36,519 nt of DNA from a virus. The stretch lies in the IMG/VR virus record IMGVR_UViG_3300009151_000185, positions 1 to 36,519 of that record. One strand, 5' to 3'. The first letter of the stretch is position 1. Each line of letters opens with the position of its first letter. Positions 1 through 8,940 of this stretch are shown piece by piece. Made by a program: the position numbers and the translations under genes. The notes beneath the pieces were generated by a model. The model searched no databases, was not told the origin of the DNA, and worked only from the letters and a program-made list of their open reading frames with translations.

Positions 1-27
1 CACAAATTTTCGTGGAACGAGTGGTGA

Positions 28-516
28 ATGGGGGGGTCAATGTCAGTTAAAAAACCTCCTGAACTTCATGTAGTCAATAACCGCAAGGGAATGAACCAAG
101 GCGTATTATTGCCTGATGAAATTAAAAAAAGAGTTCCAACGGCTTACTGGCTGGATAATTTCAATGCTTGGGATAAAGAAGAATTTATTAAAACAACTGC
201 GGATTATTTGTATGATGTTTATGGGATTGGAAGCGACCAAGACCAACATCTTTTAGCAATGTTAGCCTTGCAGATAGATACTTTTATTAAATGCCAAAAG
301 ATTGTTGATGATACCCACATTATTGTTAAGTTTAATAATGGTGCAAATCATGGAACAAACCCTGCCTTAATTCAAAGGGATCGTGCGTATAAATTAATCA
401 TTTCAGGAATGAATGAATTAGGTTTAACGCCTAGCGGTAGATTACAAAAACATACAGAACCCACATCAAACGCTTCCATTGGAAAACTGATGCAAGGTGT
501 TCAAAGGAAAATATGA
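28..516 (+). CDS. terS: Terminase small subunit (P27 family)
   Basis: Recognises phage DNA and hands it to the large terminase during packaging. The 162-residue length, the N-terminal stretch PPELHVVNNRKG and the helical middle (LLAMLALQIDTFIKCQKIV, about residues 76-94) fit the P27-type small terminase family. The 3' end overlaps the large terminase start by 4 bp, the usual terS-terL arrangement. A second in-frame ATG at 40 sits just after a run of seven G and is an alternative start. I kept 28 because the stop of the ORF crossing the window junction lies immediately before it. The family call is by pattern recognition; the packaging role rests mainly on position. Confidence 0.85.
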   Translation: MGGSMSVKKPPELHVVNNRKGMNQGVLLPDEIKKRVPTAYWLDNFNAWDKEEFIKTTADYLYDVYGIGSDQDQHLLAMLALQIDTFIKCQKIVDDTHIIVKFNNGANHGTNPALIQRDRAYKLIISGMNELGLTPSGRLQKHTEPTSNASIGKLMQGVQRKI

Positions 517-2168
517 ACTGGCAAGACGGTGTTCAATACGCAAGTGATGTTTCAAAAGGCAATATTTCAGTTTGCAATAATATTAGATTATCTTGCCAAC
601 GCTTTCTTGATTTCATGGAAAACAAACAATGGGAATATGTCTTTAGTCCTGCTGATGTAGAACATTTTTTAACCTTTGTGGCATTGTTGCAACATACCAA
701 AGGTGCTGATGCTGGCAAACCAATTATATTAGAGCCGTTCCAAATAATGCTGATTTGTGGCATCTATGGATTTAGACACAAAAAAGACCACGCCAAAAGA
801 ATGACAACTGATGTAATAGTTTTTATTCCTAGAAAGGCTGGTAAATCTACATTAACAGCCGTAATTGCATTATATGAATTGTTGTTTGGTGAGGCAGGGT
901 CGGAAGTATTTACATTAGCAACCAATAGAGAACAAGCCACAATTGTATTTGATGCCGCCAAAGGCATGATTGAACATATGCCAAAAGAAGATGCCAGTTG
1001 GTTTAAAACCAGTAAATATCACATAGGCAAAGCTAATGATTTGCAGTCAATGTTCAAAGCATTATCACGAGATAATAAAAAATCAGGTGATGGTAAAAAT
1101 GCTTCATGCGCCATTATTGATGAAGCGGCACAAATTGTGGACAGAAACTCAATTGAAGTTATCCATTCAGGCATGGTTGCCCGAAAGAACCCACTCCGCA
1201 TTTATATTACTACTGCATCATTTACAAAGGACACCAAATTCTTTGAGGATATGCAAATGTTTGAATCAATGCTTAATGGCGAAGCGACAGATAATCCTCA
1301 TTGGTTTGGATTATTATATGGGCTTGACCCACAGGATGATTGGCGCAATCCCGATACTTGGGCAAAGGCAAACCCTATGCACGGCATTAGTATTTACCAA
1401 GATGCAATTGCTGAAAGATGCGAACAAGCAAAGTTAAAGCCAGCGGCATTAAATGAATTTTTATGCAAAACACTTAATATATATGTTTCAGCTAATAGCG
1501 CATGGCTAGACCGCCAATATTGGGATAGTAGCATTGGTGAAGCACAGCCCGAACCCGAATCAGTTTATATAGGCTTTGACTTAGCGGCTACACGAGATTT
1601 AAATGCCGTATGTACTCTTAAAAGGTATAGTGAAAATGAGTTTCATGCGGAATTTAAGTTCTTTTTGCCCGAAGAAGGACTGTTATTAGTTCCTAGCCAT
1701 TATCGTGATATTTTTGACCAAGCCGTTAAGTCAGGAATTTTGCATATTACGCAGGGCAATGTAATGGATGACCGCGAAATATCTGATTATATAAAAAATC
1801 AGGCGGCACTATACAATATTAAAGAAGTAGGATATGATGCCTACAATGCGGCAAGTTTAATTGCTCGTTTACACGAAGTCGGTATGCCAGTTAAGAAAGT
1901 TGGGCAGGGAATGGCGGTATTATCCAATCCTAGCAAGCACATAGAAAAACTGGTAATGTCCAAGTCTATAAAACATGATGGCAATCCATTTTTGGGTTGG
2001 CAATTAGGCAATGCCGAAGTTTATGAAGATGTAAATGGGAACATTAAGGTTCGCAAGAATGAAGCAGACAAAAGCGCAAAAGTTGATGGGATCATTGCTT
2101 TGATTATCGCTATGCATTGCTCCTTAGACCACCCCATTTCATCAAGTTATGGCTTCCGTAGTCTTTAA
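513..2168 (+). CDS. terL: Terminase large subunit (ATPase and nuclease)
   Basis: Packaging motor ATPase and nuclease that translocates DNA into the prohead and cuts it. At 551 residues it has the normal family length. Walker A is PRKAGKST (about residues 106-113) and Walker B is CAIIDEA (about 199-205). The C-terminal RNase H-like nuclease opens with YIGFDLAATRD (Asp near 356), and a late Asp is in VDGIIAL (near 525). This is the Terminase_1 type found with HK97-like heads. It is translationally coupled to terS by overlap and followed closely by the portal gene. Confidence 0.96.
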   Translation: MNWQDGVQYASDVSKGNISVCNNIRLSCQRFLDFMENKQWEYVFSPADVEHFLTFVALLQHTKGADAGKPIILEPFQIMLICGIYGFRHKKDHAKRMTTDVIVFIPRKAGKSTLTAVIALYELLFGEAGSEVFTLATNREQATIVFDAAKGMIEHMPKEDASWFKTSKYHIGKANDLQSMFKALSRDNKKSGDGKNASCAIIDEAAQIVDRNSIEVIHSGMVARKNPLRIYITTASFTKDTKFFEDMQMFESMLNGEATDNPHWFGLLYGLDPQDDWRNPDTWAKANPMHGISIYQDAIAERCEQAKLKPAALNEFLCKTLNIYVSANSAWLDRQYWDSSIGEAQPEPESVYIGFDLAATRDLNAVCTLKRYSENEFHAEFKFFLPEEGLLLVPSHYRDIFDQAVKSGILHITQGNVMDDREISDYIKNQAALYNIKEVGYDAYNAASLIARLHEVGMPVKKVGQGMAVLSNPSKHIEKLVMSKSIKHDGNPFLGWQLGNAEVYEDVNGNIKVRKNEADKSAKVDGIIALIIAMHCSLDHPISSSYGFRSL

Positions 2169-2177
2169 GGGATAAAA

Positions 2178-3575
2178 ATGGCAATATTTGATATGTTCAA
2201 AAGCAAAACAACAAACGAAAGCAATACGCTATTCGGTCAAACTGCGCTGGGTAATAATGTTATCCGCAACGCTGGTAGCCCTACACAATCGGTATCAAAT
2301 CAATTATTATATGTAACAACATCAAGTTCTAGCGAAGCTGGGCGTGTTGTTGATATGTCGGTGCTTAGCCGCAATTCAACCATCATGAGTTGCGTTGGTG
2401 TTAAGGCTCGCGCATTGGCGCAATTGCCAATTAAAATTATGGCTAATACTGATGATGGCTCATTGGTTGATGCTTGCTTAAGCGATAAAGTAACGGCAAG
2501 GGATAAAGCAAAAGCAAAATCAGTTCTTTCATTACTGCAAAATCCAAACAACTTTCAAAGCCAATATGAATTTTGGTATCAATTTTGTATGTGGTTAGAT
2601 TTGTCAGGTGAAGCGTTTACAATCTTATGGCGCAAAGACCAAGAAAATACGCAACAAACGCCACTTGAAATGTATATCCTAGATTCAACCTTGATTACAG
2701 CGCAATTAACTCCTACACGATACCCTAGTTATAGACTTTCAACGCCTAGTTATGGCTTCAGCAAAGATGCACCATTACAAGCGCACCAAGTTATGCACTT
2801 AAAAGAAGCGGCATGGCAAGGTTCTGCTGGTTTTAATAAAGGTATCTTAGCAGTTGAATTAGTTGCATTAGACCAAGATATTGATTTATACGCTAACTTT
2901 ATAATGCAAAACGGTGCAAAACCATCAGGAATGTTCGTAACCGATATGGTTATACCTGATACACGATACAAAGAGATAGCGGCACGACTTAAAGAAGCGT
3001 GGGCAAGCATGACAGGTAGCAAAGCAACTGACTTATCAAAAGCTGGTCAATCAATGCTATTAGACAATGGCATGAAATATATGCCAATTAATATGTTGAA
3101 TTTACAAGATGCTGATTGTGCCAATCTTAAAATGCAAACTATGAAGCGCATTTGTGGTTTATTTGGCGTTCCAGTTACCATGTTAAGTATTGAAGCAGGG
3201 AAGTTTAATAATAGTCAGACAACGATTGACGAATTTTACAAAACGACAATGTACCCAATGCTGGTGAATATTCAGCAAAAATTAAAACAAAGTTTATTGC
3301 AAGGTTATCCAAATCTATCAATAGAGTTCCAAACCCAAGACTTTTTACGAGGCGCACCGCTTGACCAAATGAATTATGTGGTAGCTGGTGTGGGAAATGG
3401 AATATTAACGCCCAACGAGGCTAGAAAGTACCTCGGCAGGGCTGAATTAGATGGTGCTGGTGAATTACAAGCTAAAACAGCACCAACAGCGATTGATGGA
3501 AGTTCCAAACAAGATACAGGTGGTGGTGGTAATACTTCAAGCGTTGGCAAAACAGGTCAAGCTGGCAAAGCATAA
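2178..3575 (+). CDS. Portal protein (HK97 family)
   Basis: Forms the dodecameric ring at the unique capsid vertex through which DNA enters and leaves. At 465 residues it matches the HK97-type portal family, with a typical core including RICGLFGVPVTMLS (about residues 325-338) and the following PNEARKYLG motif near the C terminus. The tail end is Gly/Ser-rich and probably disordered. It lies directly after terL and its stop codon overlaps the start of a 44-residue ORF (TAATG). Confidence 0.94.
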   Translation: MAIFDMFKSKTTNESNTLFGQTALGNNVIRNAGSPTQSVSNQLLYVTTSSSSEAGRVVDMSVLSRNSTIMSCVGVKARALAQLPIKIMANTDDGSLVDACLSDKVTARDKAKAKSVLSLLQNPNNFQSQYEFWYQFCMWLDLSGEAFTILWRKDQENTQQTPLEMYILDSTLITAQLTPTRYPSYRLSTPSYGFSKDAPLQAHQVMHLKEAAWQGSAGFNKGILAVELVALDQDIDLYANFIMQNGAKPSGMFVTDMVIPDTRYKEIAARLKEAWASMTGSKATDLSKAGQSMLLDNGMKYMPINMLNLQDADCANLKMQTMKRICGLFGVPVTMLSIEAGKFNNSQTTIDEFYKTTMYPMLVNIQQKLKQSLLQGYPNLSIEFQTQDFLRGAPLDQMNYVVAGVGNGILTPNEARKYLGRAELDGAGELQAKTAPTAIDGSSKQDTGGGGNTSSVGKTGQAGKA

Positions 3576-3709
3576 TGACAGAAAAAGAGATTAAAGAATT
3601 GCGTTTATTATTGCTAATGGTACAGCTAAAACAATCGGCTGAAAAAAGAGTAGGTAAACCGCTTGAGGCTAACGGAATGAAAAAAAAGGGAGTTCCAATC
3701 CATGACTAA
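3575..3709 (+). CDS. Small ORF between portal and protease, 44 aa
   Basis: A 44-residue ORF whose ATG shares its first base with the portal stop (TAATG) and whose end overlaps the protease start by 8 bp. That tight packing suggests it is translated. The product is highly charged and probably helical (TEKEIKELRLLLLMVQLKQS) with a basic C-terminal half. I do not recognise a family. It may be a small virion or assembly factor, or may mainly serve translational coupling between portal and protease. Confidence 0.6.
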   Translation: MTEKEIKELRLLLLMVQLKQSAEKRVGKPLEANGMKKKGVPIHD

Positions 3710-4505
3710 AGATGTAAAATTTTATTATGAAAGCCAAGTTGCTTTGGGCGTTACAAATGATGAAGCAAATGGTATTAGTGGCGCAATTGAAGCTGTTTTA
3801 ACTACTTGGGGCGCACGAGAGGGCGCAGATGGTCGTAGGTTTAATTATCAAGCCGCACCATTTCAAGAATGGGCAAATGAATTTGCACAAACTGGCAAAC
3901 CATTACCAATGTACTTTCAACACAATGACGAATCATTACCAGTAGGCGAATGGTCAGCATTTGAATTTGATGATACAGGCATGACAGGTAAAGGTCGCAT
4001 TTTCACTAATACGACAGTAGGAAAAGATTTATACACAATCATGAAAGAAAGCCCAAACATGGTTGGCGGTGTTTCAGTCGGTGCTTATGCAGACGAATAT
4101 CAAATGGTTAATGCCAATAATGAGGTTATGAACCCATTAGACCCTGCTTATGATGAAGCCTATTTTCAGATTACCAAAGGTGGATTGCGTGAAGTTTCAG
4201 TTGTAATGAACCCTAACAATCCTATGGCGAACATTAACAAACTAGAAAATGTTTATCGTGAAGATGGTAGTATTAATTTAAAAGAAATAGAATCGGTCTT
4301 GCGTGATGCAGGACTTACAAAGTTGCAAGCAACCTCCGCAACTAGCATTTTCAATAAAGTAATTAAGTTGCGTGAAGTAACTGATGAAACTATTGAATCG
4401 CCACCAAGTTTGAGTGAATCAGATGCGGAGGTTAATCAAGCAATATTAGCCGCCTTAACAGAACGCGAATTGCTTAAAAAACTTACTAATCGTATTAAAG
4501 GATAA
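3702..4505 (+). CDS. Prohead maturation protease (S78-like)
   Basis: Serine protease expected to cleave the capsid delta domain during head maturation. The HK97-type catalytic pattern is visible: His in MYFQHNDE (about residue 74), Ser in GGVSVG (about 125), and the trailing LREVSVVMNPNNP block that closes the fold. Length is 267 residues. The C-terminal third (about 185-267) is charged and may act as a scaffold. It sits between portal and capsid genes as expected. Confidence 0.92.
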   Translation: MTKDVKFYYESQVALGVTNDEANGISGAIEAVLTTWGAREGADGRRFNYQAAPFQEWANEFAQTGKPLPMYFQHNDESLPVGEWSAFEFDDTGMTGKGRIFTNTTVGKDLYTIMKESPNMVGGVSVGAYADEYQMVNANNEVMNPLDPAYDEAYFQITKGGLREVSVVMNPNNPMANINKLENVYREDGSINLKEIESVLRDAGLTKLQATSATSIFNKVIKLREVTDETIESPPSLSESDAEVNQAILAALTERELLKKLTNRIKG

Positions 4506-4508
4506 ATC

Positions 4509-5858
4509 ATGTCTAAAGAAATTATGGAAAAGTTAGATTTAATTGAAGCGGAACAAGTTGCTAAAATTGAATTGGTAAAATCAGAAGTTAAGGCTGAATT
4601 TGATGCCACAGTTGCAACATTTGAAGAAAAAGTTGCTAACCTTGAAGCTAAAGTTGCTTCAATCAATGTAGCACCATCAATCATCAAAATTGAAAAATCA
4701 ATTCGTGGTGATGTAAACAAAATGGTTAAAGAACAACTATCAGCTTTTCACAAAGGCAATGGTCGTACTGAAAAAGAACTAAAAATGTTTGAAGATGAAT
4801 CACATTACGCAGAATATTTAAAAGAAGCGTCTGCTTTAACTGCTGGCGGTGATGGTAAGGGTGGTCGTACTGCTTATGACCCAACATTTGTTGCTTTGCG
4901 TTTGGCAAATCCTTTGCGTGGCGTGGCTCGTACTAATGCAACTGATGGTTCTTCATACCAATGGCGCGTTAAAACTGGTAATGCTGGCGCTCAATGGGGC
5001 TACACAGTTCAAAACAATGGTACTCCAACTACTGAAGACACAGTTATTTGGCAAGTGGTACTAAAAGATTTAAATGTTCAATTCCCAATCCGTACTGCGG
5101 CACTAGATGATGTTGATGGTTTAGAAGCTAATGTTGTTGATGATATGTTGGCAGAATTTGCACAAACTGAAGCACAATCAATGATTTCAAACAATGACCA
5201 ATCAGGTTCAGGTTCTTCAGTTTCTACTGGCGGTGCTGACGGTGTTCGTGGTTTAAATCAATACGGTGGTTCAAATGCTTCATTTGCTGGCGGTACTGTT
5301 TCAGTAGCGGCATTTGGTTCAACTGGTACAAGTTCATCAAGCGGTTTACATAGCCTTGCAACTTATGACCAAACAACATCAAATGTTAATACTGTTGGTG
5401 CTAATGCGATTACATACAAAGATGTAATTAATTTAATCCACAGCTTGCCACAACAATACTGGACTGCTGATGCTAAATTTATGATTAACCCAATCCTTTT
5501 ACAAGGTATTCGTGGTTTAGTAGATACAAATGGTCGCCCAATCTATGTTGATGGTTTGGCTCGTACTGATGGTATCGTTGGTCAATTATTAGGATTTGAT
5601 GTTATCGTTAATAAATACCTAGACACTCCATCACAACTTACAACAGGCGCGGCTGGTACAGTAAGCAAGTTCCCAATGTATTTTGCTGATTGGAATCGTT
5701 TTTACGGTATTGTTGACCGTTTAAATATGGTTATGCGTAGATATGACCAAACACTTCCGGGCTACATCACCTTTTTTGGTGAAAAGCGTTTGGCAACTTC
5801 TGTCCGTGACCCTAATGCTGGTGTTCGTTTCCGTTCAACAGCCACAGCCGCGGCTTAA
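4509..5858 (+). CDS. Major capsid protein 1 (HK97 fold, with delta-like domain)
   Basis: HK97-fold shell protein of 449 residues. The first ~100 residues are strongly helical and charged (coiled-coil pattern around EKLDLIEAEQVAKIELVKSE), as in delta/scaffolding domains removed by the prohead protease. The mature part probably starts near GGDGKGGRTAYDPTF (about residues 115-130). The core contains NPLRGVART, FPIRTAALDDV and a C-terminal GEKRLATSVRDPNAGVRF strand region. A strong terminator-like hairpin follows. The next gene is a paralogue without the long N-terminal domain, so this is the likely main shell subunit. Confidence 0.93.
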   Translation: MSKEIMEKLDLIEAEQVAKIELVKSEVKAEFDATVATFEEKVANLEAKVASINVAPSIIKIEKSIRGDVNKMVKEQLSAFHKGNGRTEKELKMFEDESHYAEYLKEASALTAGGDGKGGRTAYDPTFVALRLANPLRGVARTNATDGSSYQWRVKTGNAGAQWGYTVQNNGTPTTEDTVIWQVVLKDLNVQFPIRTAALDDVDGLEANVVDDMLAEFAQTEAQSMISNNDQSGSGSSVSTGGADGVRGLNQYGGSNASFAGGTVSVAAFGSTGTSSSSGLHSLATYDQTTSNVNTVGANAITYKDVINLIHSLPQQYWTADAKFMINPILLQGIRGLVDTNGRPIYVDGLARTDGIVGQLLGFDVIVNKYLDTPSQLTTGAAGTVSKFPMYFADWNRFYGIVDRLNMVMRRYDQTLPGYITFFGEKRLATSVRDPNAGVRFRSTATAAA

Positions 5859-5866
5859 TTAGGCTT

Positions 5867-5904
5867 AGGGGTGGTGGTTAATCTCCAACATCACCCCTTT
5901 TTTT
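5867..5904 (+). terminator. Rho-independent terminator after capsid gene 1
   Basis: Left arm AGGGGTGGTG (5867-5876) pairs with CATCACCCCT (5889-5898), ten pairs including one G-U, with a 12-nt loop and a T run to 5904. It lies between the two capsid paralogues, so it probably lowers expression of the second one relative to the first. Confidence 0.85.
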
Positions 5905-5921
5905 AACCTAAAGGACACACC

Positions 5922-6971
5922 ATGAAAATATCAGAACAGGCAATTTTAGCAGGAATTAAAACCGCGTTAATTGATGGCGAAGCTACCATTAATATGTTTG
6001 AAAACGCAACAACAATAGATGAGGCTTCTGCGATTACTGGTTCAGGTAGTGGCAAAGGTGGTCGTACATATTTTGATGATACATTTGCAGTAGATAGATA
6101 CATCAATCCATTTCGTATGGGTAGCCGTCAAATTACTATAAGCGGTTCAGATGCTCAATTTGTAGCAAAAGTTGGTAATGCGGCAAATGCCACAAACCCT
6201 TGGCTATATGCTTTGACACCTAATAGCGGTACTCCGAACATTGATACAACGATTTGGCAATTGCCTACGCGAGTTATTGCGGCACAACTTCCTATTCGTA
6301 GTGCAGTTTTATCAGATGTAAATAATTTAGATGGTGCAATTGTTTCAGATTTAATGATGGAATTTAGTCAATTAGAAGCGCAATCAATGGCAACTAATAA
6401 TGATCAATCAGGTTCAACAACTACTGCAACTGGCGGTACTAATGGCTTGCGTGGTTTAACTTCATATTTAACAAGCAGTTCAGCATCATTTGGAACTAGC
6501 GGTACAGCGATTACAAATGGTATTCATACTATTAAATCTATTAGCCACAGCACTACGGTTCTTGATTACAATATGATGGCTGATTTAGTTAATGCGTTAC
6601 CAGCAGTTTATTGGGCAATGCCTACAACTGCATGGCATATTCACCCAACAATGATTAATGCTTTACGCCAATTAAAAAATACGGCTGGATTACCATTATT
6701 CTTAGAAGTTGGTGATGATGATGGTGCGGCAATTGGTTATGTATTTGGCTTCCCTGTTATTCCTAATCCTTACTTAGATGCTCCTGCTGTTGGCGCGATA
6801 CCATTAGTATTAGCTAACTGGGATAGATTTTTAACTATTGCTGATGTTGAAGAACTAACAATTAAACGCTTTGACCAAACACAGGCTGGTTCTATTGTTC
6901 TATATGCAGAAAAGCGTATGGTTTCAAGTGTTCGTGATTGCTTTGCTGGCGTGTATTTGAAAGGCATCTAA
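5922..6971 (+). CDS. Capsid protein 2 (HK97-fold paralogue without delta domain)
   Basis: A 349-residue second HK97-fold protein. It shares with capsid 1 the opening GKGGRTYFDDTF, the PIRSAVLSDVNNLDGAIV region, EAQSMATNNDQSGS and the C-terminal AEKRMVSSVRD block, so the two are clearly paralogues. Only about 45 residues precede the GGRT motif, so the roughly 100-residue charged N-terminal domain of capsid 1 is missing. It is separated from capsid 1 by a terminator hairpin. A minor capsid or vertex role, by analogy with paralogous capsid/vertex pairs such as T4 gp23/gp24, is inference only. Confidence 0.88.
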   Translation: MKISEQAILAGIKTALIDGEATINMFENATTIDEASAITGSGSGKGGRTYFDDTFAVDRYINPFRMGSRQITISGSDAQFVAKVGNAANATNPWLYALTPNSGTPNIDTTIWQLPTRVIAAQLPIRSAVLSDVNNLDGAIVSDLMMEFSQLEAQSMATNNDQSGSTTTATGGTNGLRGLTSYLTSSSASFGTSGTAITNGIHTIKSISHSTTVLDYNMMADLVNALPAVYWAMPTTAWHIHPTMINALRQLKNTAGLPLFLEVGDDDGAAIGYVFGFPVIPNPYLDAPAVGAIPLVLANWDRFLTIADVEELTIKRFDQTQAGSIVLYAEKRMVSSVRDCFAGVYLKGI

Positions 6972-7622
6972 ATGACAACAACTACTTTGGGTGGTGTTGC
7001 TAGTTTAGCCTCAAATCGCAATCCTTTTAATTATGAAAAGATTGAACAAACTAGCCGTGATATATCTACCGCTTGGCTAACACTTGACGAAATTACCAAT
7101 CAATTAAATTTGTTTGGTGATGAATCGCAAGATGCTTATTTGAGTGGATTGGAAGTTGCGGTGCGTATGCACATTGAGGATTATTTGGGTATGCCAATAT
7201 TCAATCAATCTTATCGTGTTTATTATGGTGCTGATTGTTTATATGGAACGCCTATTAGTTTAGATTTGCCCGAAGTATCAATGAATGGAACAAAAATTAA
7301 TTCCGTTCAATATTATAACAATGCAAGTCCATCTGTTTTAACGACAGTAACCGCTAGTAATTATTATTATGATAATACTGGAAATAAAGTTGTAATTTTG
7401 GCTTTAGGTTCTGATTTAAATACAAACATGACTTCACCAGTATTAGTTAATTACACGATTACGCCTAATTTAATTTCGCAATATCCTGTAATTAAACAGG
7501 CTGGATTGTTATTGCTTACTCATTTATATAATAATAGAAGCGATACCACAGCGACAGCATTACAAAAAATCCCTTTTGGGGTTGATGTATTACTTAGACC
7601 TTATAAACCGTTGGTGATGTAA
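6972..7622 (+). CDS. Head-tail connector (gp6-like adaptor)
   Basis: Adaptor expected to bind the portal ring and extend the DNA channel. The stretch WLTLDEITNQLNL followed by helices containing VAVRMHIEDYLG (about residues 65-76) is characteristic of gp6-like connectors. The following section is a beta-rich insertion (PEVSMNGTKINSVQYY) ending in a helix with LLLLTHLYNNRSD. It starts immediately after the capsid 2 stop and overlaps the next connector gene by 1 bp. Size, 216 residues, is normal to slightly long. Confidence 0.85.
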   Translation: MTTTTLGGVASLASNRNPFNYEKIEQTSRDISTAWLTLDEITNQLNLFGDESQDAYLSGLEVAVRMHIEDYLGMPIFNQSYRVYYGADCLYGTPISLDLPEVSMNGTKINSVQYYNNASPSVLTTVTASNYYYDNTGNKVVILALGSDLNTNMTSPVLVNYTITPNLISQYPVIKQAGLLLLTHLYNNRSDTTATALQKIPFGVDVLLRPYKPLVM

Positions 7623-7966
7623 TGGCTATTAGTAGATATGAACAGGTCAGCGTTAATAATTTAACTTTTGGCGTTAATGCTTTTGGTGAATATACAACAA
7701 CAACGGTAGTATGGTTCTTAGGTCGCCCATTGGTGGCTGAAGTCCGTAATTCAGTTGCCATTACAGAACGATATAGAATTTATAGTGATTTGATTACTTT
7801 TAAATTCAACTATACTCCTAACATGAGAATGATTGTAGATGACCAAAACAAATACAGCATTACATACAGGGGCAATGAATGGCGAATAACTGATGCAATT
7901 GAAAACAATGATAAAATGTCGGTAATGTTAATGTGCTATCGTTCTGACCCTGAAACAAAGGCGTAA
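7622..7966 (+). CDS. Head-tail joining protein / head closure
   Basis: A 114-residue beta-rich protein of the phage head-tail joining family. The pattern includes VRNSVAITERYRIYSD and DDQNKYSITYRGNEWRITDAIEN, matching the small barrel of stopper/joining proteins that close the filled head. It sits between the gp6-like connector and the tail terminator, the standard position. The start overlaps the previous stop (TAATG). Confidence 0.8.
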   Translation: MAISRYEQVSVNNLTFGVNAFGEYTTTTVVWFLGRPLVAEVRNSVAITERYRIYSDLITFKFNYTPNMRMIVDDQNKYSITYRGNEWRITDAIENNDKMSVMLMCYRSDPETKA

Positions 7967-7968
7967 AT

Positions 7969-8388
7969 ATGGCAATTCAACAAAATGTTAGTAATTATGC
8001 AAAAGCAATACAAGCACAGCTAGTTAGCATTGTTGGTTCTACTATTCCAGTTTATGCTAGTTTTAATCGCAATTTTGCAACTGAATCAAAGTTTATAACA
8101 TGGCAATTAAGGAATGTTCATCAAGAAGTTTTTGCTGGGCAAATACAAAGTAACAAAAGTATAGATAGACCAATATTTCAAATAAGCCTATTCACAACGA
8201 ATATGCAGGATTGTTTTGATATATCTAATACTATATTGCAATCGCTTCATGGATATAGCGGTCAATTTGGGGGTGTAAGTGGCTTCCCAATTGCCAAGGC
8301 AGATGTAGCATGGCTTTATAATACATACGACAATGAAATTAACTTGCATAGCATTATTATGGATTGCACCTTAGATATATCAACATAA
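7969..8388 (+). CDS. Tail completion / tail terminator protein (DUF3168-like)
   Basis: A 139-residue protein resembling the gp17/gpU-like tail terminator group, which caps the tail tube and joins it to the head. Visible hallmarks are PVYASFNRNFATESKFITWQ followed by PIFQISLFTTN and a helix with CFDISNTILQSLHGY. It stands directly before the tail tube genes, as this family usually does. Confidence 0.78.
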   Translation: MAIQQNVSNYAKAIQAQLVSIVGSTIPVYASFNRNFATESKFITWQLRNVHQEVFAGQIQSNKSIDRPIFQISLFTTNMQDCFDISNTILQSLHGYSGQFGGVSGFPIAKADVAWLYNTYDNEINLHSIIMDCTLDIST

Positions 8389-8423
8389 TAAGATTCAACC
8401 AATTTTTTAAGTGAGGTATCAAA

Positions 8424-8927
8424 ATGGCATTACCAAATAAAGTATTAGCAGGTTTTAGTGCAACAATGTATGCACAACCAACAGCATCACCAACAGCATT
8501 AACGACAGCACAATTGGCTTTAGTTGCTAGTGTTTCACCTATTGCAGTTGTTGGCAATGTTATCAATATTGAAGCAATCCCTGCATTTGGTCAAGATGAT
8601 GCAGTTGCTTCTTTTGCCGTTGCTGGCTCTCGCCAATCAGATAAAATCCCAGTTCAATCAGCACCAACAAGCATGACAATCACAGCACCGTGGAATCCTA
8701 CTGATGCAACATTATTATTAATTCGTGGTGATGCGTATAGTGGTCAAGTTGATAGAACTTATGTTATTGCCGCAATTGATGGTGCAACTAGCCCTAACAT
8801 TATTTATTACGCATTTAATGGTCGTGCATCACAATTCCAAATTGATTCCGCACCAAGCGCAGAAGCTAAATGTACATTTACAATTCAACCGCGTGGCAAC
8901 CAATATGGTTGGTCTAACAACGCTTAA
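8424..8927 (+). CDS. Major tail tube protein 1
   Basis: A 167-residue tube subunit candidate. It is followed by a paralogue of almost the same length. Both share MALPNK(V/I)LAGFSA at the start, EAIPAFGQDDAVASFA in the middle and a long nearly identical stretch through SRQSDKIPVQSAPTSMTITA, then AEAKCTFTI near the end. Position between the tail terminator and the chaperone/tape-measure block supports a tube role. No detailed fold could be verified, and which of the two paralogues builds most of the tube is unknown. Confidence 0.78.
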   Translation: MALPNKVLAGFSATMYAQPTASPTALTTAQLALVASVSPIAVVGNVINIEAIPAFGQDDAVASFAVAGSRQSDKIPVQSAPTSMTITAPWNPTDATLLLIRGDAYSGQVDRTYVIAAIDGATSPNIIYYAFNGRASQFQIDSAPSAEAKCTFTIQPRGNQYGWSNNA

Positions 8928-8940
8928 TTAGGGGAACAAT

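Noticed and set aside
1036-1437. 133-codon + strand ORF inside the large terminase gene.
   Set aside because: It is an alternative frame within a clearly conserved gene, without ribosome site or recognisable protein pattern.
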